From the NCBI GenBank assembly GCA_023423275.1, contig JAFAFW010000062.1, forward strand, positions 35,518 through 99,517: a DNA stretch of 64,000 nucleotides, in the 5' to 3' direction. The notes under the pieces are model-generated. The model was not told the DNA's origin, searched no databases, and saw nothing but the letters and a program-made list of their open reading frames with translations. The stretch comes from Pseudomonadota bacterium. Lineage in GTDB: Bacteria; Pseudomonadota; Alphaproteobacteria; Rhizobiales; Hyphomicrobiaceae. Positions 44,575 to 51,963 of this stretch are shown here, in pieces (position 1 is the first letter of the stretch; each line of letters opens with the position of its first letter). The translations under genes and the position numbers were made by a program.

Positions 44575-45048
44575 CTATCCGGCGAGAGACCCGCGGATAC
44601 TTTGCGCGATCTGCTTGAGTTCACTGTCAGGCTGCCGTGGGGTGTTGCGGAACGTGACCCGCTCCTCGGCGATGTAGCGCCGCGACGTGATGTCTGTCCC
44701 CTCCACGAGTGGCACGACGTGGGCATGGCAGTGAGCGACATCGCCCCCGGTGAACATGAACCCGACCCGTGGCACGGCGTACATGCGTTTGAGAACAGCG
44801 GCCAATCTCTGTCCAAGTATTACGATACGTGATGCCAGGTATTCCGGCATTTCGTCAAAGTATGAATAATGCTGTCTTGGAATGATCTGGACATGACCCG
44901 GGCGGATAGGATGGATATCCAAAAATGCGTACATCGTGTCGTCTTCATAAACACCATGCGATGGAATGCGTAATCCCGCGATATCGCAGAAAATGCAGAC
45001 ATCCTGCTTATTATGAGACACGAGATCTCGGCCACGCTTGTCGATCAT
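44575..45048 (-). CDS. HIT family protein
   Basis: A 157-residue histidine-triad protein. The N-terminal CIFCDI zinc-like pair, LDIHPIRPGHVQIIPRQHY and the catalytic triad HCHAHVVPL (106-114, H-x-H-x-H) are present. HIT enzymes hydrolyse nucleoside phosphoramidates or dinucleotides; the substrate here is not predictable. The first third of the gene is noticeably richer in A/T than its neighbours, and related genomes usually have hemJ next to rho, so it may be a later insertion. Start uncertain: ATG at 45048 or the GTG ten codons later. It lies 34 bp after hemJ. Confidence 0.88.
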   Translation of the reverse strand: MIDKRGRDLVSHNKQDVCIFCDIAGLRIPSHGVYEDDTMYAFLDIHPIRPGHVQIIPRQHYSYFDEMPEYLASRIVILGQRLAAVLKRMYAVPRVGFMFTGGDVAHCHAHVVPLVEGTDITSRRYIAEERVTFRNTPRQPDSELKQIAQSIRGSLAG

Positions 45049-45082
45049 TGAGACAACACAAGCAATCTCGAAAGATACGCCG

Positions 45083-45514
45083 CTAAAACGGTTTTACCAC
45101 GACGAGAACGACAATGCCGATCATGAGGAGCGTCGGGAGCTCGTTGGCCATCCGGTAGTAGCGTTGATCGTGTGGCCGCTGGTCGGCGTTGAACTGCTTC
45201 CGCCACGCCGCGAGAACATGATGAAACCAGGTGAGCGCACTCACCAGCACAACTTTCGCCGCGAACCAGCCGTCGTGATACATGCCGAACCGCCAGGCGA
45301 GATAGGGTCCTGTGATCCATACAACTCCCATCGCTGGGTTCATGATGTAGCGCAGCAGTCGGCGCTCCATCACCTTGAAGGTATCGGAGCCCTCGGAGCC
45401 GGGCACGGTCGCCCGGTGATAGACGAACAACCGCGGCAGATAGAGCAGTCCGGCCATCCACGAGATGACCGCGATGATATGCAGAGCCTTGATCCAAAGA
45501 TCCACGCCGCTCAC
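45083..45514 (-). CDS. hemJ: Protoporphyrinogen IX oxidase HemJ
   Basis: A 143-residue membrane protein with four predicted helices. Family residues visible are the His in WIKALHIIAVISWMAGLLYLPRLFVYH and the Arg/Lys of RYIMNPAMGVVWITGPYLAW (split here only for description), then WFHHVLAAWRKQF. HemJ replaces HemY/HemG in most alphaproteobacteria, oxidising protoporphyrinogen IX late in haem synthesis. It overlaps the hemE stop by 4 bp, so the two haem genes are translationally coupled. Confidence 0.93.
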   Translation of the reverse strand: MSGVDLWIKALHIIAVISWMAGLLYLPRLFVYHRATVPGSEGSDTFKVMERRLLRYIMNPAMGVVWITGPYLAWRFGMYHDGWFAAKVVLVSALTWFHHVLAAWRKQFNADQRPHDQRYYRMANELPTLLMIGIVVLVVVKPF

Positions 45515-46593
45515 CCCTCCTCCTTGCGGACACGCGCGACGAGCCGGGCGACATGCTCAGGCGGCGTCTGCGGTACGATACCGTGGCCGAGGTTGAAGAC
45601 GAACGGTTGGCCGTCCAGGGCCTCGAGGATCTGATCGATCCGCGCATCGAGTGCCGCGCCGCCCGCTACCAGCAGCAACGGATCGAGATTGCCTTGCACG
45701 ACGACGTCCTCGCGCGTGGCCAGATTGGCCATGGAGGTCACAGACAGGCTGGTGTCGCAGCCGACGGCATCGACGCGGGTGCCTTGGATATAGCGCGCCG
45801 TCTTCTCCCCGGCCCCGCGCGGGAAGCCGATGAGGGGAACCTCGGGATGGCGTGTCTTGAGTGCCGCGACCATCCGCCGGGTCGGAGCAACAACCCAGCG
45901 GTCGAATTCGGAGTCCGGCAAGCTGCCCGCCCAGCTATCGAAGATCTGGAGAACATTGGCCCCGGCCGCGACCTGTCCCGACAGGTAGTCGATGGAAACA
46001 TCCGTGACGGTCTCGATCAGCCGGGAAAAGCCATCCGGGTCGCGATAGGCCCACAAGCGTGCATCGGCCTGGTCCGGTGTTCCCCGGCCGGCGACCATGT
46101 AGGTCGCGACCGTCCACGGCGCGCCGCAGAAACCGATCAGCGCCGTTTCCGCGGGCAACGCGGAGCGGATGCGGTCGACGGCCTCGAAGACTGGCGCCAG
46201 ATGGCTGGTCACGCCGGCGGGATCCAGTCGCGCCAGATCTTCAGCTGAGGTGACGGGATCGAGCCGCGGCCCCTCTCCCTCGGCGAACCAGACCTTCTGA
46301 CCCAATGCGTGTGGGATGACCAGAATATCCGAGAATAGAATCGCAGCGTCGAAGCCGTACCGGCGGATCGGCTGCAGGGTCACCTCGGTGGCCAGCGCCG
46401 GCGTGTAGCACAATTCGAGGAAGCCTCCGGCCCGTGTGCGCAGCTCGCGATACTCCGGCAGGTAACGCCCGGCTTGCCGCATCAGCCAGATGGGCGGAGG
46501 TCCCGATTGCCTGCGAGCAAATGGCTTCAGGAATCGATAGCGTTCGGAGAGGTCGGCAAGCGCTGGCAGGGAAGGTTCCATCTTTCTAATCAT
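45511..46593 (-). CDS. hemE: Uroporphyrinogen decarboxylase
   Basis: A 360-residue TIM-barrel enzyme converting uroporphyrinogen III to coproporphyrinogen III. The signatures PPIWLMRQAGRYLPEYRELR and GFCGAPWTVATYMV are intact, with catalytic Asp in LFSDILVIP and the C-terminal FNLGHGIVPQTPPEHV. Start is either ATG 46593 (MIRKMEPSLPA) or ATG 46581 (MEPSLPA); neither has a good ribosome-binding site. The gene runs away from the probable origin, as in Caulobacter and Sinorhizobium. A 15-bp perfect inverted repeat (46599-46613) sits immediately upstream. Confidence 0.96.
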   Translation of the reverse strand: MIRKMEPSLPALADLSERYRFLKPFARRQSGPPPIWLMRQAGRYLPEYRELRTRAGGFLELCYTPALATEVTLQPIRRYGFDAAILFSDILVIPHALGQKVWFAEGEGPRLDPVTSAEDLARLDPAGVTSHLAPVFEAVDRIRSALPAETALIGFCGAPWTVATYMVAGRGTPDQADARLWAYRDPDGFSRLIETVTDVSIDYLSGQVAAGANVLQIFDSWAGSLPDSEFDRWVVAPTRRMVAALKTRHPEVPLIGFPRGAGEKTARYIQGTRVDAVGCDTSLSVTSMANLATREDVVVQGNLDPLLLVAGGAALDARIDQILEALDGQPFVFNLGHGIVPQTPPEHVARLVARVRKEEG

Positions 46594-46992
46594 ATAAGAG
46601 AGTCTAAGACTCTTATTGTTATTTTGATTGTTAGCGCCGTGGGTTGCGGTGATTGGGTCCTGATGCAGAGCCTGCCCACAGCTTGTTCGGTGCGGGAAAG
46701 TCCCGTAGCGAGATGTGGTATCAGAGGCCACGTGCGCCTACTAGGGTTGAGAAGGCCGTTCGGAGTCAAAGCGTTCCGGTGGATGTGCTGAGGCCGTGAT
46801 TGCGATGGCAACTGTTGAAAAGCGTTTGGGGAACTGGGCAAACGTCAACGATCCCCGGGATGGGACAGTGGTTATGGAACGCCGTACAATCGAGGTCAGT
46901 GGTGGATAGAGTCGTGGACGAGCTGGAGGTTGTTCGCGCACGATCTCGGGCCGCTGCCACCCGGCGTGCATAACTTGAGGAACTGTCCACAG
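46579..46992. other. Probable chromosomal replication origin (oriC) between hemE and the DUF299 gene
   Basis: About 400 bp between divergent hemE and the kinase-regulator gene, the position of the origin in Caulobacter and Sinorhizobium. The hemE side (46579-46633) is strongly A/T-rich with a 15-bp palindrome AGAGTCT-A-AGACTCT (46599-46613), a possible unwinding region. DnaA-box-like 9-mers (consensus TTATCCACA): CTGTCCACA 46983-46991 (7/9), complement of GGTGGATAG 46901-46909 (7/9), CTGCCCACA 46672-46680 (6/9), complement of GGTGGATGT 46778-46786 (6/9). Genes on each side run outward and parAB-parS is near. The boxes are imperfect, so the call leans on synteny. Confidence 0.7.
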
Positions 46993-47847
46993 ATGACCCA
47001 CGCTCTGCCGAGCTTCTTTCATCTGCATCTGGTGTCGGATTCGACGGGCGAAACGCTCACGACGATCGCTAAGGCCGCTGCGGTTCAGTACGCCCAGATC
47101 CGCGCGATCGAACACGTCCATCCTCTCGTGAGAAATAGCCGCCAGCTCGATCGCGTCCTGCAGGAGATCGCCTCGGCGCCGGGGATCGTGCTCTATACGA
47201 TCGTCAATCGTGAGCTGACGGATCGGCTGGAACAGTACTGCCGCGACAACGCTATTCCGTGTCTTTATGTTCTCGAGCCGATCATGAAGGTTTTCGAAAG
47301 CTACCTCGGCGCACCGCAGACACCGATCGTTGCGGGCCAGCATGTGCTCGACGCGGACTACTTCCGGCGGATCGACGCGCTCAACTTCAGCATGGCTCAC
47401 GACGATGGCCAGCTTCCCAACGATCTCAATCAGGCCGACATTATAATACTGGGCATCTCCCGGACCTCGAAGACGCCGACCAGCATCTATCTCGCGCAGC
47501 GTGGATACAAAACGGCGAACGTCCCTATCGTACCACAGATCGCGTTGCCGCCTGAATTGGCCGAGCCGCACACCGCCTTCGTGGTTTGCCTGGTTGCAAG
47601 CCCGGAGCGAATCGCTGAGATCCGGCGCAACCGCGTCCGGCTGATGAGCGACCGAAATCTCAACGACTACGTGGACCGCGAGCAGATCGCGCAGGAAGTC
47701 CAGCATTCGCGTCGGCTGTGCGCCCGGCACGGTTGGCCGGTGATCGACGTGACGCGCCGTTCCGTGGAGGAAACGGCGGCGACCATCGTCAAATTGTTCC
47801 ATGATCGCGAGTTCAAGAATGCCGCGGCGGAGGAAGGCGATGGCTAG
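46993..47847 (+). CDS. DUF299 kinase/pyrophosphorylase (PEP synthase/PPDK regulatory protein)
   Basis: A 284-residue bifunctional regulator of the DUF299 family, which phosphorylates with ADP and dephosphorylates pyruvate phosphate dikinase or PEP synthase. The opening FHLHLVSDSTGETL and the nucleotide-binding loop LGISRTSKTPTSIYLAQRG (~150-168) are diagnostic. It is the homologue of the gene flanking the Caulobacter and Rickettsia origins. The ATG at 46993 follows gagga at a longish distance and directly abuts a DnaA-like box. The end overlaps maf by 8 bp. Confidence 0.93.
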   Translation: MTHALPSFFHLHLVSDSTGETLTTIAKAAAVQYAQIRAIEHVHPLVRNSRQLDRVLQEIASAPGIVLYTIVNRELTDRLEQYCRDNAIPCLYVLEPIMKVFESYLGAPQTPIVAGQHVLDADYFRRIDALNFSMAHDDGQLPNDLNQADIIILGISRTSKTPTSIYLAQRGYKTANVPIVPQIALPPELAEPHTAFVVCLVASPERIAEIRRNRVRLMSDRNLNDYVDREQIAQEVQHSRRLCARHGWPVIDVTRRSVEETAATIVKLFHDREFKNAAAEEGDG

Positions 47848-48457
47848 GAAACCTGAAACGCGACTGGTGCTGGCGTCGGGAAGCCTGACCCGTCAACGGT
47901 TGCTGACGGCGGCTGGCATCGCATTCGAGATCATCGCCCCACAGGTGGATGAGGCTGTGGTCCGTGAAGCTGTCAAGGCGGGAGCCGGCGAGGTCGAGCC
48001 GGCCGATATCGCAGAGATTCTGGCGCGCGCCAAAGCCGAAGAGGTGAGCGCGCGTCATCCGGAAGCGGTGGTCATCGGCGCCGATCAGATTCTGTCCTGC
48101 GATGATGAGATTTTCTCCAAAGCCGAGACGATCGACGAAGCCCGCGAGATCCTGCTGAAATTACGCGGACGAACACACGAATTGCATGCGGCCGTCGCCA
48201 TTGCCGAGGATGGAGAGACAACCTGGACGACGGTGGATACCGCACATCTGACGATGCGCACCTTCACTCCGGCCTGCCTCGGTCGGTACATGGCGCAGGC
48301 TGGGACGGGTGTTCTGGAGTCCGTGGGCGCCTACAAGCTGGAGGAAGCCGGCATCCAATTGTTCGAGCGAATCGAGGGCGATTACTTCACCATCCTGGGA
48401 TTGCCGATGTTGCCGCTGCTCGCTGAATTGCGCGGACGCAAACTGGTGGTGGCATGA
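47840..48457 (+). CDS. maf: Maf-family nucleotide pyrophosphatase
   Basis: A 205-residue Maf/YceF protein hydrolysing canonical or modified nucleoside triphosphates. The start RLVLASGSLTRQRLL carries the SxSpRR-like motif (here SLTRQR), followed by VIGADQIL with the catalytic Asp, the LRGRTHELHAAVA loop and ESVGAYKLEEAGIQLFERIEGDY. The ATG at 47840 follows ggaggaaggcg and overlaps the upstream gene by 8 bp. In Caulobacter and many rhizobia aroE comes next; here coaE follows after 28 bp. Confidence 0.93.
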   Translation: MARKPETRLVLASGSLTRQRLLTAAGIAFEIIAPQVDEAVVREAVKAGAGEVEPADIAEILARAKAEEVSARHPEAVVIGADQILSCDDEIFSKAETIDEAREILLKLRGRTHELHAAVAIAEDGETTWTTVDTAHLTMRTFTPACLGRYMAQAGTGVLESVGAYKLEEAGIQLFERIEGDYFTILGLPMLPLLAELRGRKLVVA

Positions 48458-48485
48458 CTGCGGCCAAGCACGTGGGACATTGCTG

Positions 48486-49100
48486 ATGCTGATTATCGGT
48501 CTGACGGGTTCCATCGGCATGGGAAAGTCGACGATTGCCGAACGCTTCCGCAGCCTCGGCATACCGGTTTGCGATGCCGACGCTCTCGTGCATCAGTTAT
48601 ATGAAGGGGAAGCCGTTGCGCCGATCGAGGCCGCATTTCCCGGCACCGTGGTCGATGGCAAGGTCGACCGAGTGAAACTCGGCAAGGCTGTACTCGGAAA
48701 TCCGCACGGATTGCAGCGGCTGGAATCGATCGTGCATCCCTTGGTCCACGCTGCGGAGCGGGATTTCCTACGGTCGGCTTTCGAAGCCGGCGCACCGATG
48801 GCAGTGCTCGAAATTCCTCTGCTGTTTGAAACTGGCGGCAATGCGCGCGTGGATGTGACGGTGGTGGTCAGTGCGCCGGCTGCACTTCAGAAAGAGCGCG
48901 TGCTGCAGCGTCCCGGCATGACCGAAGAGAAGCTGGCGGCCATTCTCTCCCGCCAGCTGGAGGATGCGGAAAAACGCCGGCGGGCCGATTTCGTTGTGGA
49001 TACGAGTGGGACATTGGACGCCAGCCGCGCTCAGGTCGATACAATCATCACAGCGCTTCGCGGCCGAGGTGGCGAAGCCTATATCCGCGACTGGAGCTGA
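48486..49100 (+). CDS. coaE: Dephospho-CoA kinase
   Basis: A 204-residue P-loop kinase for the last step of coenzyme A synthesis. P-loop GLTGSIGMGKST begins at residue 5, then VCDADALVHQLYEGE, IVHPLVHAAERDF and LEIPLLFETG, all family motifs. The ATG at 48486 has only a weak ribosome-binding site, suggesting dependence on maf upstream (28 bp). dnaQ follows after 35 bp, so DUF299-maf-coaE-dnaQ form one operon leading away from the origin. Confidence 0.95.
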   Translation: MLIIGLTGSIGMGKSTIAERFRSLGIPVCDADALVHQLYEGEAVAPIEAAFPGTVVDGKVDRVKLGKAVLGNPHGLQRLESIVHPLVHAAERDFLRSAFEAGAPMAVLEIPLLFETGGNARVDVTVVVSAPAALQKERVLQRPGMTEEKLAAILSRQLEDAEKRRRADFVVDTSGTLDASRAQVDTIITALRGRGGEAYIRDWS

Positions 49101-49135
49101 GCGGAGCCGATACAGGGCCGGGGGGCCAGCATGTC

Positions 49136-49852
49136 ATGCTGAGGGAGATCGTCCTCGATACCGAGACGACGGGGCTTGACGCCAGGAAGGGCGATCGCCT
49201 GATCGAGCTTGGATGCGTGGAATTGATCAATCGCATTCCGACGGGTGAGGAGTTGCATCTCTTCATCAATCCGGAAGGCCGGCAGGTTCATCCGGATGCC
49301 GAGGCCGTGCACGGCATCTCCAATGCCTTCCTTGAAGACAAGCCTCTCTTCTCCGCCGTGGTCGATCAGTTTGTCGACTTCATCGGCGACGCCGCACTGG
49401 TGATCCATAACGCCAGCTTCGATATCGGCTTCCTGAATATGGAACTCGAGCGGCTGAGGCGGCCGCTGATTACGGCGGACCGTGTTGTCGATACGCTGGC
49501 GTTGGCGCGCCGTAAGCATCCCGCAGGCCCCAACAGTCTCGATGCACTCTGCAAACGTTATGGCATCGACAACTCGAAGCGTATCAAGCACGGCGCGCTG
49601 ATGGACTCGTTCCTGCTGGCCGAGGTGTATATCGAGCTGCTGGGCGAGCGCCAGGCTGCCTTGGTGCTGGCGAGCCGGAGCGAAGGGTCGACAAGTGTCT
49701 CGGGTGGAGGGCGCCGCCAATCGGCCCGGCCGCGGCCGGAACCTCTGCCTCCACGCCTGACACCGGAGATGATCGAGCAGCATCTGGTTTTCGTCCAGAC
49801 TCTGGGCGAGGATGCCATCTGGCGCCGATATTTGGCCGCCGAACCGACCTAA
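49136..49852 (+). CDS. dnaQ: DNA polymerase III subunit epsilon (3'-5' exonuclease)
   Basis: A 238-residue proofreading subunit. DEDDh residues are visible: DTETTG (8-13), Asp in VIHNASFDIGFLNMEL, and His/Asp in KHGALMDSFLLAEVY. A C-terminal Pro/Arg-rich linker leads to the alpha-subunit-binding tail. In most Hyphomicrobiales dnaQ is convergent with secB; here it is followed by rpmB on the same strand, and secB is at 4.3 kb. This is one of the two rearranged junctions. Confidence 0.95.
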   Translation: MLREIVLDTETTGLDARKGDRLIELGCVELINRIPTGEELHLFINPEGRQVHPDAEAVHGISNAFLEDKPLFSAVVDQFVDFIGDAALVIHNASFDIGFLNMELERLRRPLITADRVVDTLALARRKHPAGPNSLDALCKRYGIDNSKRIKHGALMDSFLLAEVYIELLGERQAALVLASRSEGSTSVSGGGRRQSARPRPEPLPPRLTPEMIEQHLVFVQTLGEDAIWRRYLAAEPT

Positions 49853-49887
49853 ACGCGTCCTTTGCCGGTCTGCGCCCGTCTCTCCAC

Positions 49888-49917
49888 TTGACGATTTCCG
49901 GCCGACATCAGTATAGG
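49888..49917 (+). promoter_or_regulatory. rpmB: Sigma-70-type promoter for rpmB
   Basis: TTGACG (49888-49893), 18-bp spacer, TATAGG (49912-49917), about 100 bp upstream of the rpmB ATG. Matches the housekeeping consensus at 5 of 6 positions in the -35 and 4 of 6 in the -10. The segment follows the dnaQ stop directly and contains no other feature. Confidence 0.5.
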
Positions 49918-50021
49918 TACCGCTGAAATTCACCCGCCAGCCGGCCGGGTCGTCTCCGATTCAGGAACGAACAGAAGGTTGCGCCCCGGATCGGGAGCGC
50001 CAGGAAGAGGATTATCGCGTT

Positions 50022-50327
50022 ATGACCAGACGCTGCGAGTTGAGCGGCAAGCTCCCGATGTCGGGGCAGCTTCGCAGCCACGCCGAGAACAAGACCAAGC
50101 GGACGTTCCGGCCCAACCTGTGCACGGTGACGCTCATCAGCGACGCGCTTGGCCGTTCAGTGCGGCTGAAAGTGAGCGCGCATGCTCTGAAGTCCGTGGA
50201 GCATCGCGGCGGATTGGATGCTTATCTGCTGAAGGCGCGGGACGAGGAGTTGTCCGATCGCTGTCTGCGCCTCAAGCGTGATATCCAGAAGAAGAAGTCG
50301 GAAGTTTCGACCGCTGCTGCGGCCTAA
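50022..50327 (+). CDS. rpmB: 50S ribosomal protein L28
   Basis: A 101-residue ribosomal protein with alphaproteobacterial features: MTRRCELSGKLPMSGQ, then SHAENKTKRTFRPNL, then VTLISDALGRSVRLKVSAHALKSVEH, and a short C-terminal helical extension. The ATG at 50022 follows aggaagagg. Normally linked to the DUF3108-helicase block; that block is at 5-9 kb here. The end is followed by a 14-bp palindrome GAGCTGATCAGCTC spanning the convergent stop region. Confidence 0.97.
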   Translation: MTRRCELSGKLPMSGQLRSHAENKTKRTFRPNLCTVTLISDALGRSVRLKVSAHALKSVEHRGGLDAYLLKARDEELSDRCLRLKRDIQKKKSEVSTAAAA

Positions 50328-50342
50328 GCCCGGCTGAGCTGA

Positions 50343-50837
50343 TCAGCTCTGAGATAAGTCGAGATCCATCCGGATCTCGACGAGTTTCTGGCCCCAGAGG
50401 TCCTGGGTTGCGCGTTCCGTCTCCCGAAAACCGGACTTCCGGTAGAGATGCAGAGCCGTAGCTAAGCCATCAAACGTCCATAGATATACCTTGCTCAACG
50501 CTTCCTGCCGCGCATAGGCCAGGGTGTAGTCGATGAGCGCTTGGCCCAATCCTTTTCCGCGTCCAGCAGGAGCGACGAGGAACCAGCGAAGCTGTCCGAC
50601 GCCAGGTTCCGTTTTGACGAGAGCCACCGAACCGACGATCTCGCCATTCATCTCGGCGAGCCAGAGACGGCCGGCATCGGGACCTTTCAGAATGAACTCG
50701 GCAAGCGGTCCCGCTACGTAGGGTTCAAACGTGGTATCGAGCCCCCATTCCCGGGCATAGACGATGCCATGCAGGTAGGTGACGAACCCCAGATCGCCTG
50801 GACGAATCTCGTCGCGAATGGTGATCGCATCGCTCAT
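50343..50837 (-). CDS. GNAT-family N-acetyltransferase
   Basis: A 164-residue GNAT enzyme. The acetyl-CoA pyrophosphate loop reads LVAPAGRGKGLGQALIDY (residues ~89-105), the standard R-x-x-G-x-G/A pattern, and the C-terminal ALHLYRKSGFRETE is motif B. Substrate unknown. The start overlaps the stop of the esterase-like gene by 4 bp, so it belongs to the cobS-cobT-esterase-GNAT run on the minus strand and converges with rpmB. Confidence 0.88.
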   Translation of the reverse strand: MSDAITIRDEIRPGDLGFVTYLHGIVYAREWGLDTTFEPYVAGPLAEFILKGPDAGRLWLAEMNGEIVGSVALVKTEPGVGQLRWFLVAPAGRGKGLGQALIDYTLAYARQEALSKVYLWTFDGLATALHLYRKSGFRETERATQDLWGQKLVEIRMDLDLSQS

Positions 50838-51940
50838 CGGTTGCGCTTTGGCTGCTCGATGCTGGCCGTATTCTCGCGCGGAAGTGCGAACTGGAGCAGT
50901 ACCGTGCGTTGGATGAAAGAGCTGAAATTGTTGTCCGACAGCACCGTTATGATGGTCTCGCCGCGAGGGCCTTCATGGACGGCAACACCTTCCATGTTGT
51001 CGATCTCATAGCCCATGTCGGCTTCCAGCAGCGTTTCTCCCTCAAGGCGCGCGCCGGGAGCCAATTCGGCACCATTCAACAATCGGAGACGCATCTTCAC
51101 GCCCTCCGTCCAGCGGAACCGTCTTTCGAGGACGATGACGTTTCCATCGGGCAACGTGGCGAGGTCCGTGATATCGAAGCCGCGAACGTCGGAGAGATAG
51201 AACGGCCGCGGCTGACCTCGTGTCCAGATCCAGCCCGTATGATCTCCCTGCGGGTTGGTCAGTCGCTCGGCGATCGCAATCACGCTGTCTTTATAGCGGC
51301 CAGCCTTGAGAACCCCGATCGACTCGAACGACGCGTTGTGGTGCATCCGCCGCGTCTCTGCAGGTTTCTTCAGATACTCGACCGGAGCCTTAAGCTCCCC
51401 GTCCTTGATCGGGAAACGGCCGATGCGCATGTTTCCTTCGAAGGCGATCAAGGCCATTCCCGTTTCCAGCGTGCCGTCTGCGAGCGTAATACTCTCGGCA
51501 TCCCGGTCGCGTGTGCGCGTGAGGGGCGCACCGTTCAAAGCTCTGATGGATGAAATCTTGGCGTTTTTGATGCCTGTCGGCCGCCCGTTGTCATAGGTGA
51601 TTTCGCCCGTCATCCAGCTCCCGGCATCTGAAACGGATAGAAGCCGCCGGCCGCTCGGATCCAGAACCAGTCCCGACCATCCACCGAAGTTGGGGCTTGG
51701 CGAACTCAGCACCAGTCCTCCGCGCCACTCTAGCCGGCCGAATGTTTTCTGAGACGTTCCGGGCCGGTCGAAGCTGGTCAGCGGCGTCGCGTGAATCTCG
51801 ATGGTCTGCGGGCGCGCCGCATTGAGATGGGGCTTCTGCGCAACGGCGCGTTCGGTGATGATTGCAAGCGCGGCAACTGCAATCAGGAGGCCCGCATATA
51901 TCGCGCGCTGGCGCAGCCAACCGCTTTTGCTCGTTTGCAC
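50834..51940 (-). CDS. Esterase-like activity of phytase family protein
   Basis: A 368-residue exported protein: basic start, hydrophobic AIYAGLLIAVAALAIITERAVA (signal peptide or anchor, cut near residue 34), then a beta-propeller-like domain of the phytase-like esterase family, with GGWSGLVLDPSGRRLLSVSDAGSW (split by function), RDAESITL, FEGNMRIGRFP and MEGVAVHEGPRGETIITVLSDNNF. The name comes from weak similarity to alkaline phytases; actual activity is unproven. Conserved next to cobT in Hyphomicrobiales, though a role in B12 synthesis is not suggested by the sequence. Confidence 0.83.
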   Translation of the reverse strand: MQTSKSGWLRQRAIYAGLLIAVAALAIITERAVAQKPHLNAARPQTIEIHATPLTSFDRPGTSQKTFGRLEWRGGLVLSSPSPNFGGWSGLVLDPSGRRLLSVSDAGSWMTGEITYDNGRPTGIKNAKISSIRALNGAPLTRTRDRDAESITLADGTLETGMALIAFEGNMRIGRFPIKDGELKAPVEYLKKPAETRRMHHNASFESIGVLKAGRYKDSVIAIAERLTNPQGDHTGWIWTRGQPRPFYLSDVRGFDITDLATLPDGNVIVLERRFRWTEGVKMRLRLLNGAELAPGARLEGETLLEADMGYEIDNMEGVAVHEGPRGETIITVLSDNNFSSFIQRTVLLQFALPRENTASIEQPKRNR

Positions 51941-51963
51941 AGGTAGCGCTCCGCCGACAGCGT

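Noticed and set aside
50335..50348. GAGCTGATCAGCTC palindrome as an operator
   Set aside because: Sits across the convergent ends of rpmB and the GNAT gene with no promoter nearby; more likely part of a transcript end, and too short to call.
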